64,000 nt of DNA from Saprospiraceae bacterium (GTDB taxonomy: Bacteria > Bacteroidota > Bacteroidia > Chitinophagales > Saprospiraceae), in contig JADJTQ010000002.1 of NCBI GenBank assembly GCA_016711125.1, positions 1,116,001-1,180,000 of the forward strand, in the 5' to 3' direction. Below the pieces are notes generated by a model. The model saw only the letters and a list, made by a program, of their open reading frames with translations. It was not told where the DNA came from and ran no database searches. Made by a program: the position numbers and the translations under genes. Below are positions 1-8,658 of the stretch, piece by piece (within the stretch, counting starts at the first letter, position 1; every line of letters begins with the position of its first letter).

Positions 1-76
1 GATCAGAGGCCATCTCTTCCTGGGTTACCGAAAGCCGTTTTCGCAAGAACCTTAAATTTTTTGCTAAAAAATCCAT
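1..76 (-). CDS. XRE-family (possibly LexA/S24-like) regulator, N-terminus only
   Basis: Reading the minus strand from the ATG at 74-76 gives an open frame to the window edge, 25 codons. It begins MDFLAKNLRFLRKR and continues LSVTQEEMASD, which fits the first helices of an XRE-type helix-turn-helix (LRxLRK followed by TQEEMA). It is divergent from dinB and shares with it an upstream region holding inverted repeats. In Bacteroidota, dinB is often next to an XRE regulator with a C-terminal S24 (LexA-like) protease domain, so a DNA-damage-responsive autorepressor is a reasonable inference. The C-terminal domain lies outside the window, so the S24 part cannot be confirmed. Confidence 0.7.
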   Translation of the reverse strand, partial: MDFLAKNLRFLRKRLSVTQEEMASD

Positions 77-91
77 TTATAACAGATTTGT

Positions 92-135
92 ATTTACAAT
101 TAACTACTTATAATGTACATTTGTACATTGTAAAT
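92..135. promoter_or_regulatory. Nested palindromic operator between XRE regulator and dinB
   Basis: Two perfect inverted repeats are nested here. AATGTACA at 112-119 pairs with TGTACATT at 122-129 across a 2-base spacer. ATTTACAAT at 92-100 pairs with ATTGTAAAT at 127-135. The site lies between the divergent XRE start (76) and dinB (290), where an operator for a dimeric helix-turn-helix repressor would be expected. Binding by the adjacent regulator is inferred. Confidence 0.6.
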
Positions 136-289
136 GGATACGAAGTTAATGAATCTTGTCCGAAATCGCATAATTACATTTTAAGTGTATAGTCTTTGAC
201 TCTGACTTTTATATTAGGCGGCTTTTGGTTGAATAAATAGGGCCGCTGTTGAGCGTCTCGCCAACCGCTTAGAGGAAATTAAGAAAACT

Positions 290-1444
290 ATGGATTTTCG
301 CAACCGGCATATTGTGCACATGGATTTAGACACCTTCTTTGTGTCTTGCCAGCGCCTGCTTGACTCCAGTCTGAATGGCAAACCGGTCATTGTCGGAGGT
401 GCGGCCGAGCGGGGCGTAGTCGCATCATGCAGCTACGAAGCACGGTACTATGGCGTACATTCGGCCATGCCGATGAAGATGGCCCTTCGCATATGCCCCA
501 ATGCCGTGGTGGTCAAAGGTGATATGGATCTCTATGCCCGCAAATCGGAAGATGTCACCAATATGATTGCCGAGGCGGCTCCGGTATACGAAAAGTCAAG
601 TATCGATGAGTTTTATATGGACCTCACCGGTATGGATCGTTATTTTGGTTGTTTTGGCTGGACCAACGAGCTCAAACAACGCATCGAAAAAGAGACAGGA
701 TTACCCATCTCATTTGGACTGTCACCCACCAAAACAGTCAGCAAAATTGCCACCGGCGAAGGTAAACCACGCGGACAGCTGCAGATACCCTTTGAGCAGG
801 TGCGTCCTTTTCTGGATCCGTTGCCAATCCAAAAAATACCGATGATTGGTACGGCTACTTACAAGACCTTGTCAAGGGTGGGTATTCGTACCATCAAAAC
901 ACTGGCCGGTATTCCGGAAGAAGTACTCGTGCGTTTGCTCGGTAAAAACGGATCGAGCTTACATCACAAAGCCAATGGTATTGATTCGGCTCCGGTGATG
1001 CAACATCACGAGCGAAAGTCCATCTCCTCCGAACGTACTTTTACGCGCGACAGCATGGACATTGTGCAGATAAAAGGTCTGCTGGTACAGATGGTCGAAA
1101 ATTTATGCTACCAATTACGCGCGGAGCAAAAAGTAGCCTCGGTGATTGCCGTCAAGATCCGTTACACTAATTTTGACACGCATGTACAGCAGTCTAAAGT
1201 GCCCTACACTGCTTGCGATCATGTACTGATTGAAAGAGCGCTCGAATTATTTGATAAGGTATATGAACGCCGGATGATGATTCGCCTGGTGGGTGTCAAA
1301 CTATCCGGATTGGTTATGGGCAATTATCAGATCAATGTATTTGACAATGTCACGATTATTAATTTATATCAGGCGATGGACCGCATAAAAAACCGATTTG
1401 GAAAATACGCGGTACAAAGAGCGTCGTCGCTTTATGATTTATGA
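290..1444 (+). CDS. dinB: DNA polymerase IV (Y-family, DinB)
   Basis: Error-prone translesion polymerase, 384 residues, a normal family length. The palm motif is HMDLDTFFVSC, with catalytic Asp12 and likely steric-gate Phe17. The second acidic motif is SSIDEFYMDLTG (Asp106, Glu107); classical DinB has SIDEAYLD, so Phe-Tyr-Met replaces Ala-Tyr-Leu. A helix-hairpin-helix thumb follows near residues 180-230 and a little-finger domain from about 240. No clear C-terminal clamp-binding QLxLF motif is visible. It is followed on the same strand by a small broken gene and a second DnaE, and preceded by palindromes and a divergent regulator. That arrangement suggests an inducible mutagenesis cassette comparable in role to imuB-dnaE2. 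Confidence 0.93.
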   Translation: MDFRNRHIVHMDLDTFFVSCQRLLDSSLNGKPVIVGGAAERGVVASCSYEARYYGVHSAMPMKMALRICPNAVVVKGDMDLYARKSEDVTNMIAEAAPVYEKSSIDEFYMDLTGMDRYFGCFGWTNELKQRIEKETGLPISFGLSPTKTVSKIATGEGKPRGQLQIPFEQVRPFLDPLPIQKIPMIGTATYKTLSRVGIRTIKTLAGIPEEVLVRLLGKNGSSLHHKANGIDSAPVMQHHERKSISSERTFTRDSMDIVQIKGLLVQMVENLCYQLRAEQKVASVIAVKIRYTNFDTHVQQSKVPYTACDHVLIERALELFDKVYERRMMIRLVGVKLSGLVMGNYQINVFDNVTIINLYQAMDRIKNRFGKYAVQRASSLYDL

Positions 1445-1483
1445 TTGATGGTTTATGATTGTTGATTTAATAAAAAAACAACG

Positions 1484-1842
1484 ATGAAAGAGGAAAATAA
1501 AGGACGAGCCAAGGAATTGGTTTTATCCATAATTAATATGTTAGAGAGGTTGCCAGAATCTATCGCAGGTAAACATATTGAAAATCAAGTACTCAGATCC
1601 GCAACATCAGTAGCAGCAAATTACGGGCAGTGTGCAGGTCGAGGAGTGATAATGAATTTGTTGCAAAACTCCAGATTGTAATAGAAGAGGCCGATGAGAC
1701 TTTATTCTGGTTGGAAATAATTAAAGAAAAACAATGGATTAGTGAAGATCAAATTGATAAGATGTTTAATGAAATGAATCAACTGCTATCCATATTTATA
1801 TCTTCTGCCAAAACAGTAAAAAATAGAATTATGAAACCCTAG
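1484..1842 (+). pseudogene. Four-helix bundle protein (S23/23S rRNA IVP-like), frameshifted
   Basis: Two overlapping frames together make one recognisable protein. The first gives MKEENKGRAKELV through SATSVAANYGQC; the second continues RSRSDNEFVAKLQIVIEE and ADETLFWLE. The SVAANY...CRSRS...F..KL.I..EE.DET.FWLE pattern is the signature of the four-helix bundle family originally annotated as S23 ribosomal or 23S rRNA intervening-sequence proteins. The break lies near 1625-1632 and corresponds to one missing base. Reconstructed length is about 119 residues, normal for the family. Function in this family is poorly defined. It sits between dinB and dnaE, apparently inserted into the cassette. It could be intact in the organism if the frameshift is an assembly error. 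Confidence 0.8.
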
Positions 1843-1844
1843 TT

Positions 1845-1865
1845 CGAAATCCGAAATCCGAAATC
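1845..1865 (+). repeat. Heptamer tandem repeat (CGAAATC) x3
   Basis: Three exact tandem copies of CGAAATC lie between the four-helix bundle gene and dnaE, ending 17 bases before the dnaE start. Purpose unknown; such short repeats are prone to slippage. Confidence 0.8.
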
Positions 1866-1882
1866 CACAATCTACAATCAAA

Positions 1883-4800
1883 ATGTATCTGCGTTGTCAC
1901 TCTTATTATTCATTACGATACGGCACGATACCGGTTGAAGCACTGGTAGCTCAGGCAGCTCAATTGGGCGTAGAGACATTAGCCCTGACAGATATCCACG
2001 TCACAACCGGAGTTTTTGATTTTATTAAAGCTTGCCGTGAACATAAAATACACCCGGTGATTGGTATTGAGTTTAGAGAAGGTGCTAAATTATTATATGT
2101 CGGTCTGGCAAAGAATAATGAGGGTTTTCATGAATTGAATAAATTTTTAACCTATTATAATATCAGTAAAGAACGGTTGCCGTCGATGGCTCCTGATTTT
2201 TCGAATGTCTATATTATTTATCCCTATGACAATGTGCCCTTTTTGTTGAGAGACTACGAATACATCGGAGTGTCGCTCAAAGATCGTTTTAAAATCGTTT
2301 ATTCCAATCTGAATAAGATCAGGAGTAAAATGGTGGCGCTACAGCCGGTGACCTACCGCAATAGAAGTGAATTTAGCCTGCATCGGTTGCTTCGGTGTAT
2401 CGAAAATAATATCCTCTTGTCTATGCTTCAATCCGATGATCAGGCTGGAGATGATGAAGTCATGTTGTCTCCGGGTCAATTAATCAAAGGCTATGATGTT
2501 TTGCCTGAGGCGATTAAAAATGCTACTTACATTTTAGATAGCTGCCGGTTTGAATTTGATTTTAATGAACCTAAAAATAAAGCGACTTATACAGGCACCA
2601 GGTACGGTGACAAAGAGTTGCTACGAAAACTTATCGATGATGGATTTGAATATCGCTATGGTAAAAATAATCCGGTGGCCCGAGCCCGGGTAGAGAAGGA
2701 ATTGGAGATCATTGACCAATTGGGTTTTGGAGGTTATTTTTTATGTACCTGGGATATTGTACGTTATAGCTTGTCCAGAGATTTTTTTCATGTAGGCAGG
2801 GGTAGTGGGGCCAATTCGATTGTGGCGTATATTTTGAAAATCACCAATGTTTGTCCGATTAAATTAAATCTATATTTTGAGCGTTTTTTAAATCCAGCCC
2901 GGAAAGTGCCTCCGGATTTTGATATTGACTGGAGCTGGAAAGACCGGGACCAGATCCTGGATTATATCTTTAAACGTTTTGATCCGGCTTGCACCGCTTT
3001 TTGTGGTACGATTGGATCTTTTAAACACCGGTCTATCCATCGTGAGCTGGGTAAGGTCATGGGGCTTCCAAAGGCGGAGATTGATTTATTATCAGGCAAT
3101 CCGCGCAATCTGCATGAACAAGGTAAAGAAGTACAGTTGATTCATAAGTATGCAGATATGATGTACACATTTCCTAATCAGTTATCTATGCACGCTTGTG
3201 GAGTATTGATCAGTGAAAAGCCAATGACTTATTATACGGCAATGAATTTTCCACCCAAAGCATTTAAGACGGCGCAGATCGATATGTATATCGCAGAAGA
3301 TATCGGGTTTGAAAAATTTGATATACTTAGTCAACGGGGCCTGGGTACCATTCATTCAACCATTGAACTGGTGAAGGAAAAGAAGGGTATTGAAATTGAT
3401 TTTAATGATACCAAATTGTACGTCGATCACCCGAAGTGCAATGAGATGCTTTCAAAAGGCCGCACCATTGGTTGTTTTTATGTAGAGTCTCCAGCTATGC
3501 GCGGGTTGTTGCGACGCCTCCGGGCCAATAATTATAATATTCTGGTTGCCGCATCAAGTGTGATCAGACCAGGAGTAGCTAAGTCTGGTATGCTGAGAGA
3601 GTTTCAGCGAAGACATAACAACCCCGATGATTTCGAATATTTTCATCCCGTTTTTAAAGAGCACCTGGGTGAAACCTATGGAGTGATGGTTTACCAGGAA
3701 GATGTCATTAAAATAGCACACTTTTTTGGAGGTTTAGACATGTCTGATGGAGACATATTGCGAAGGGGTATGTCGGGCAAGACCCGGTCATCTAAAGAAC
3801 TTGAAAAAGTGAAAGAGCGGTTTTTTGAAAATTGTAAAGGCCGGGGATATCCGGATGAATTGACTAATGAGGTATACCGGCAGATCGAATCGTTTGCTGG
3901 ATTTTCTTTTTGTAAATCGCATTCAGCCAGTTATGCCGTAGAATCCTATCTGGCATTGTATTTGAAAATTCATTTTCCTTTGGAGTTTATGGTTTCAGCC
4001 ATCAATAATTTTGGCGGCTTTTACCGTAAGGAAGTTTATTTTCATGAGGCGAGAATGGCAGGAGGTGAAGTGTGTCAACCTTGTGTCAATCATAGTGAAG
4101 TATTAGCTTCTTTGCATGGCCTCCAGATCTATATCGGACTGAGCTCGATTGAGGGATTTAATCTGCACATTGCCGAGAGAATCATCGAGGAGCGAAATTT
4201 GGGTGGCTATTTTGAATCGCTTTCAGATTTTGTAGACCGCTTGTCTATTGGAATTGAACATACCGAATTGTTAATTTTTGTAGGGGCATTTAGAGATACT
4301 GGTAAACCCAAGAATGAGTTGGTACTGGAAGCAAGAATGTTGATTAATCGAAATCAGCACAAAGAAGTCAATTATGTACGTAAGTTATTTAAGGAGCCGG
4401 TGAAAAAATGGGAATTTCCGGTGTTAGAAAGAAATGTTTTTGAGGATGCTTTTGACGAGATCGAAATTGTGGGTTTTCCGATATCCTGCGATCCATTTGA
4501 CATGTTGAAAACAAAATATCGGGGTGAAGTTTTAGTAAGGGATTTTTTAAATTTTGAAAATAGAATAATTCGGATCATCGGGTATTTAATTGCCCGAAAA
4601 GACGTACCTACCATAAAGGGGCATATGAATTTTGGTACCTGGATAGATGGTGAAGGGGCCTTTTTTGATACTACCCATTTTCCGGATATCTTATACCGGT
4701 GGCCTTTTAAAGGTCCGGGATGTTATCTTATTCAAGGAAAAGTGGTGGTTGAATTTGGCTTTCCTTCGATCGAGGTAGAAAAGGTAGATCGCTTACCCAT

Positions 4801-4939
4801 GGTTGATGATCCCCGTTATGACGAGCAACGGGCTAAGGTCAAATTACCGAACGGGTCGAATGTCTCACCGTCTCCACTTACCCGGGCACCATATCCGTCA
4901 AAAGGAAAGGTCGATCAGCTCTATGGGCGGAAGAAGTAG
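1883..4939 (+). CDS. dnaE: DNA polymerase III alpha subunit, short error-prone type
   Basis: C-family replicative-type polymerase of 1,018 residues, clearly shorter than the roughly 1,160 of a main DnaE. The N-terminal PHP domain starts MYLRCHSYYSLRYGT, where the usual HxHS metal motif is degenerate. The palm has the GRGSGANS motif and the catalytic acidic pair in PDFDIDW (Asp347 and Asp349), with a third Asp likely in the AQIDMYIAED region. The helix-hairpin-helix and OB-fold regions follow in the last 300 residues. Length, degenerate PHP and location behind dinB argue for the accessory DnaE that extends lesions, not the main replicase. An imuA-like gene is not visible. The start follows A/T-rich sequence without a clear Shine-Dalgarno, as usual in Bacteroidota. 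Confidence 0.9.
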   Translation: MYLRCHSYYSLRYGTIPVEALVAQAAQLGVETLALTDIHVTTGVFDFIKACREHKIHPVIGIEFREGAKLLYVGLAKNNEGFHELNKFLTYYNISKERLPSMAPDFSNVYIIYPYDNVPFLLRDYEYIGVSLKDRFKIVYSNLNKIRSKMVALQPVTYRNRSEFSLHRLLRCIENNILLSMLQSDDQAGDDEVMLSPGQLIKGYDVLPEAIKNATYILDSCRFEFDFNEPKNKATYTGTRYGDKELLRKLIDDGFEYRYGKNNPVARARVEKELEIIDQLGFGGYFLCTWDIVRYSLSRDFFHVGRGSGANSIVAYILKITNVCPIKLNLYFERFLNPARKVPPDFDIDWSWKDRDQILDYIFKRFDPACTAFCGTIGSFKHRSIHRELGKVMGLPKAEIDLLSGNPRNLHEQGKEVQLIHKYADMMYTFPNQLSMHACGVLISEKPMTYYTAMNFPPKAFKTAQIDMYIAEDIGFEKFDILSQRGLGTIHSTIELVKEKKGIEIDFNDTKLYVDHPKCNEMLSKGRTIGCFYVESPAMRGLLRRLRANNYNILVAASSVIRPGVAKSGMLREFQRRHNNPDDFEYFHPVFKEHLGETYGVMVYQEDVIKIAHFFGGLDMSDGDILRRGMSGKTRSSKELEKVKERFFENCKGRGYPDELTNEVYRQIESFAGFSFCKSHSASYAVESYLALYLKIHFPLEFMVSAINNFGGFYRKEVYFHEARMAGGEVCQPCVNHSEVLASLHGLQIYIGLSSIEGFNLHIAERIIEERNLGGYFESLSDFVDRLSIGIEHTELLIFVGAFRDTGKPKNELVLEARMLINRNQHKEVNYVRKLFKEPVKKWEFPVLERNVFEDAFDEIEIVGFPISCDPFDMLKTKYRGEVLVRDFLNFENRIIRIIGYLIARKDVPTIKGHMNFGTWIDGEGAFFDTTHFPDILYRWPFKGPGCYLIQGKVVVEFGFPSIEVEKVDRLPMVDDPRYDEQRAKVKLPNGSNVSPSPLTRAPYPSKGKVDQLYGRKK

Positions 4940-5270
4940 GGAATTAGTTGAATGAATAATTGAAAGTGAATTCTAAATATATTTAGTTTTTTCTCTGGTT
5001 TAGTGGGTTACACTTGTATTTTGATTTTTCTTGCAGGCCAAAAGATGTTCAAATCAATTAATTATTAGGTGGTTGAACTGTAGATTGGAACACATGTTGG
5101 ATTGAGACGTGAGGGTGCCGATGCCATGTGTCCCGCAGGCATCAACGAGAATATTGATTGAGAAAATGTTGGTTGAAAAAGGTGCATCTACCTGGTAATT
5201 TTTTTAAGAAAGTTATTTTTCAAGAAATCAAGTTGTTTAATTCAATCAGAGAAAGCAGGGATTCGGCAAG

Positions 5271-5350
5271 CTCACCCTGACTCTTACACTCTGCGGCTTC
5301 GAAGAAAAACACAAAGAATTAAATCGACCCACTATAGATACGCAAGAACC
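5271..5350 (+). repeat. Dispersed intergenic repeat, copy A
   Basis: This segment contains CACCCTGAC, TCTGCGGCTTC, GAAGAAAAACACA and CGACCCACTATAGATACGCA. Closely related sequence recurs in the same orientation at 38617-38700 and 43428-43506, and as a short fragment near 48571-48599. Copies A to C each lie just downstream of a gene on the same strand. The rest of the 4940-5498 gap shows nothing I can assign. Confidence 0.75.
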
Positions 5351-5498
5351 ATATAAGTGAATTGACCCTAATTCATTTAATGGCACCTTTCCCGCAGACA
5401 TCGAATATCCGGTATAATCCACACGACGTGATCAATGTCACAGATCCAATGAGCATAACCTCTTATTTTTGCCACTCAAATCTAAAAGTGATCAAAGT

Positions 5499-5768
5499 AT
5501 GAATGCAAGTCAAAGTAAAGCAACCGTGATTGATGTACGCGAGCGCTTCGAACTGTTTATGGGTAAAGTTGAAGGTTCGGTCAATATACCTTTAGGTAAT
5601 ATCTCTAAGAGTTTAGATCAATTAAAAGATATGGCCAAACCCTTGATTTTTGTATGTGCTTCTGGTAATCGAAGCGGTCAGGCAGTGGCCTACCTGCAAA
5701 GTCTCGGTTGGACAGATGTCTATAATGGTGGAGGCTGGAAAAGCTATAAGCAAAAGAAGGCAGCTTAA
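5499..5768 (+). CDS. Single-domain rhodanese-like sulfurtransferase
   Basis: About 90 residues from the ATG at 5499; an in-frame TTG at 5469 would add ten residues that do not look conserved. The fold begins TVIDVRERFE and the active-site loop is FVCASGNRSG, with the catalytic persulfide cysteine in CASGNRS. The C-terminus has the usual NGGGW segment. Family members transfer sulfane sulfur to acceptors such as thiols or cyanide; the substrate here is unknown. It appears monocistronic, with a strong hairpin terminator 22 bases after the stop. Confidence 0.88.
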   Translation: MNASQSKATVIDVRERFELFMGKVEGSVNIPLGNISKSLDQLKDMAKPLIFVCASGNRSGQAVAYLQSLGWTDVYNGGGWKSYKQKKAA

Positions 5769-5789
5769 TTAAATCCCTGGAAAATTAAA

Positions 5790-5815
5790 AACCCGGCTAT
5801 TGAAGCCGGGTTACT
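5790..5815 (+). terminator. Rho-independent-like hairpin after rhodanese
   Basis: AACCCGGCT (5790-5798) pairs perfectly with AGCCGGGTT (5804-5812) around a 5-base loop. A T-rich tract follows slightly downstream (5814-5826). A degenerate second copy of the stem (CCGGCTATAGAAGCCAGGCT) lies near 5894-5913. Confidence 0.8.
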
Positions 5816-6030
5816 TTGAATTTTTACCATACCACGTTTGCTCTGGATTAATCCATGGCTGAAGCAGCAATGTATTTGATGGTTGATTTTACCCCGGCTA
5901 TAGAAGCCAGGCTACCCTACATTTGGTAGTGGGATCAAACCAGGTAAAAGCCAAAAAGGGTGTAACTAATCAAAAAGGATCAAGCACCGTAAAAAATTAG
6001 TAGATTAGACCAGTTCACTTTCCAATAACT

Positions 6031-6975
6031 ATGCAAGGAGAAAAAATTTCCATGGTGCCCAATAACGCCCATAAAGACATTCCGGGCAATCCTTCCACCC
6101 CAAAATCAAGCAACATTCGACTGAATGACCGGTCTAATGGTCAACCCCTGCGGGTGTTGTCGGAAGACGATTGGACTTTTTGGATTAACGAGGGTTATGT
6201 CATTGTGAAAAATGCTATCACTAGAGAGCAGGCGGCAAAAACTGCCGATTTCTTATGGGAATTTGAAGACAAGAGTCCAGATGATCCATCAACCTGGTAT
6301 ACCTCTCCCCGGGCAGAAATGCAAATGAAAGAACTGATCGGAAGTGGTATGGTCGAGGTATACAATCACCCGCTGCTATGGAAAAACCGCCAGGTGCCAA
6401 GGATCTATAATGCTTTTGTCGACATCTGGGGCACCGAAAAACTTTGGGTCACCATTGATAGGGCCAATTTAAATTTTCCCAAAAAAGAAGCGGATGGGTT
6501 TGGCGGATTTATTCACTGGGATTATGATCCGGATACCAAACCCCAAAATGTACAGGGAGTACTGGCTCTCGCTGATCAAACGGATGAAAATATGGGAGGC
6601 TTTCAATGTATTCCCGAATTGTTTCGCACCTATGATACCTGGAAACTCACTCAACCCGAAAGCCGGGATTATTTTAAACCCGATGTAAGCAGTTTTCAAG
6701 ATCAAATCATCAAAGTAAAATTGGAGGCCGGTGATCTGCTTATTTTTCACAGTGCTCAACCCCATGGTATCCGGCCCAATTTATCCGGGCATAAAGTACG
6801 CATCGCCCAATATATTTCGATGATGCCAGCACAGGAAGAAAATGAACAACTGCGCACCTGGCGGATCAATTCCTGGCGTAATCGAATTGCTCCTGCGGGT
6901 TATGCTTTTCCAGGCGATCCCCGCAACTGGGAGCAAACGAAATACCCAGTAGCGGGAACTAAATCACCTTGGTGA
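6031..6975 (+). CDS. Phytanoyl-CoA dioxygenase (PhyH) family protein
   Basis: Non-haem Fe(II)/2-oxoglutarate-dependent oxygenase of 314 residues. The iron triad is visible: His162 and Asp164 in FIHWDYD, and His245 in SAQPHGIRPN. The Arg in HKVRIAQYI is positioned to hold 2-oxoglutarate. The N-terminal 35 residues are polar and variable; a second in-frame ATG at 6052 is a possible start. Family members hydroxylate diverse small molecules, so the substrate cannot be named. It stands alone, and the roughly 530 bases between it and the next gene contain no recognisable feature. Confidence 0.85.
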   Translation: MQGEKISMVPNNAHKDIPGNPSTPKSSNIRLNDRSNGQPLRVLSEDDWTFWINEGYVIVKNAITREQAAKTADFLWEFEDKSPDDPSTWYTSPRAEMQMKELIGSGMVEVYNHPLLWKNRQVPRIYNAFVDIWGTEKLWVTIDRANLNFPKKEADGFGGFIHWDYDPDTKPQNVQGVLALADQTDENMGGFQCIPELFRTYDTWKLTQPESRDYFKPDVSSFQDQIIKVKLEAGDLLIFHSAQPHGIRPNLSGHKVRIAQYISMMPAQEENEQLRTWRINSWRNRIAPAGYAFPGDPRNWEQTKYPVAGTKSPW

Positions 6976-7505
6976 AAAATTATTGGGTCTGGAAAGTTGG
7001 GGCTCTTCAAATAGATAAGGCCCTGCAATCCTGGAGCAATCACCTTTAATACCCAGCAGGATATTTTGTGGTTATTGTTTGTTTTTACTGTCTGGTGAGA
7101 TATGACGGCCGACGCAGATCCGAGTCTGGCGTTATACATCGGCTGTATCATGTAGAGACCTTCAACTCGCATTATGAATTGGAAAATTCAATGCATAATT
7201 CACGAAACTGGAATTGAGCCAAAATTATAGTCAAGTTTTCGAACAACAGACTGCATTGAAAATCTCAATTTACAAATTCGCAAATACAGACGTAAAGTGA
7301 AAATTAGCGATCCTCAAATCAAAGATATCGCGTGACCCCTGTGGCCATGCTCGAAATAGAATCATAAATGCACCGTATTAGAAATTATGGATTCATTTCT
7401 CCTATGAAAAAAGCAATTTTATTAAATTGCAAGACCAAACGAACCTTTTCCTGATTCAACTAGGTTTGGCATATCCGTAGTTGGCTTACACTTAAAACAT
7501 TGGTT

Positions 7506-8645
7506 ATGGTAAGAAAGATAGTGTTCATGCTTGTGCTGCCTGTGACATGCGTAGCCCAAAATACAATGGAAGTAAGTGGTGCTGTTGGTGCCACAGTCGC
7601 CATTATTGGCGGAGACGGGGCTGGCATCTCCCTCCAGCAAAACTGGCCCGCTATTGGGTTTAATGAATACAACTATGGGGGACCCAAAAGCATTGCGGCT
7701 GGAAATGGATGGGTAAAATACCTCGATATGAATACCGGTAGCCTGGTGCTTGATCAGACATCGCCTGCTCTCGCGGCCAATGGAAATATGAGCCCGACAC
7801 GCAGGCTCACTATTCGGCAAAATGGGAATGTTTCGGTAAATGCAACTGAAGCGAACGCAAGTCTTTTTGTTGGTGGTGCAAATATTGGCCTTCCTGCTGC
7901 TATGTTCCGGGGCACTAATTATACCTCTACTTTCTATGAACAGAGTGGCGTTGACAACACGGGCCGTAATACTTACATAAACGGTGGAAAGCCTGGTAGC
8001 CTTGTTTTGCTAAATGATAAATTAGGTGGCAATATCATCATCGGATCCGGGACTTCTAAAGTAGGTATTAATACCTCTACCCCTACCGATATATTGGAAG
8101 TAAAACAAGCTGGTGGGCGGGGGCTTGCACTCATCAATCCAAATTTTGCATACTGGGAGTTTTTTGTTGAGAAGAACCTGGAGGAAAACGCAGGAGATCT
8201 TTACGTGTATTACAACGGCGGCAATCTCGGTAACTTTTACCAGGGGGATGGTAAATACTACAATTATAGTGACCAGCGGGTAAAGAATAATATTCAATCT
8301 TTGAAAAATATTTTACCAGGCGTATTGGCACTAAGGCCCTGCACCTATGAAATAAAATTTGACAACCCGGGACATCAACAAAGCATTGGACTCATAGCAC
8401 AGGAAGCCCGTGAGATCTTCCCGGAAATAACTGGCCACATTGAAGGAGATGATCTTGGTTATGGTGGTATCAAAGATCTCTACACCATGGACTACAGCGC
8501 TCTGGGGCCGTTAGCCATCAAAGCCATCCAAGAGCAACAACTTAAAGTTGATAGGTTGAAGGCACAGGTGGAAGCATTAAAGCAAAGAATAGAGCGGGCA
8601 GAAACACAGATTAAAAGCAGTACTGGCAAATCACCGACTCAATAA
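7506..8645 (+). CDS. Secreted protein with peptidase S74 chaperone domain (paralogue 1)
   Basis: First of three tandem paralogues. Start chosen at ATG 7506, which gives signal peptide MVRKIVFMLVLPVTCVAQ; an in-frame TTG at 7500 is the alternative. The middle is a beta-rich, glycine/asparagine-rich region with repeated phrases (GxxISLQQNWPAIGFNEY, TRRLTI, NASLFVG) shared by the paralogues. The C-terminus carries the S74 intramolecular chaperone domain beginning YSDQRVKNNI, with the Ser-Asp and Lys of the autocleavage site kept, then IGLIAQE and a coiled coil (VDRLKAQVEALKQRIERAE). In phage tail spikes this domain trimerises the fibre and cleaves itself off. Here it probably does so for an exported surface fibre. 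Spacing to the next paralogue is 13 bases, so an operon is likely. Confidence 0.82.
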   Translation: MVRKIVFMLVLPVTCVAQNTMEVSGAVGATVAIIGGDGAGISLQQNWPAIGFNEYNYGGPKSIAAGNGWVKYLDMNTGSLVLDQTSPALAANGNMSPTRRLTIRQNGNVSVNATEANASLFVGGANIGLPAAMFRGTNYTSTFYEQSGVDNTGRNTYINGGKPGSLVLLNDKLGGNIIIGSGTSKVGINTSTPTDILEVKQAGGRGLALINPNFAYWEFFVEKNLEENAGDLYVYYNGGNLGNFYQGDGKYYNYSDQRVKNNIQSLKNILPGVLALRPCTYEIKFDNPGHQQSIGLIAQEAREIFPEITGHIEGDDLGYGGIKDLYTMDYSALGPLAIKAIQEQQLKVDRLKAQVEALKQRIERAETQIKSSTGKSPTQ

Positions 8646-8658
8646 TAAACCAGTTGAT

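Noticed and set aside
1845..1865. CRISPR-like array from the CGAAATC repeats
   Set aside because: Units are 7 bases and contiguous, with no spacers. No CRISPR array is visible anywhere in the window.
6469..6765. Minus-strand and alternative-frame open frames inside the PhyH-like gene
   Set aside because: They are shadows of a gene with intact iron ligands and show no family features.
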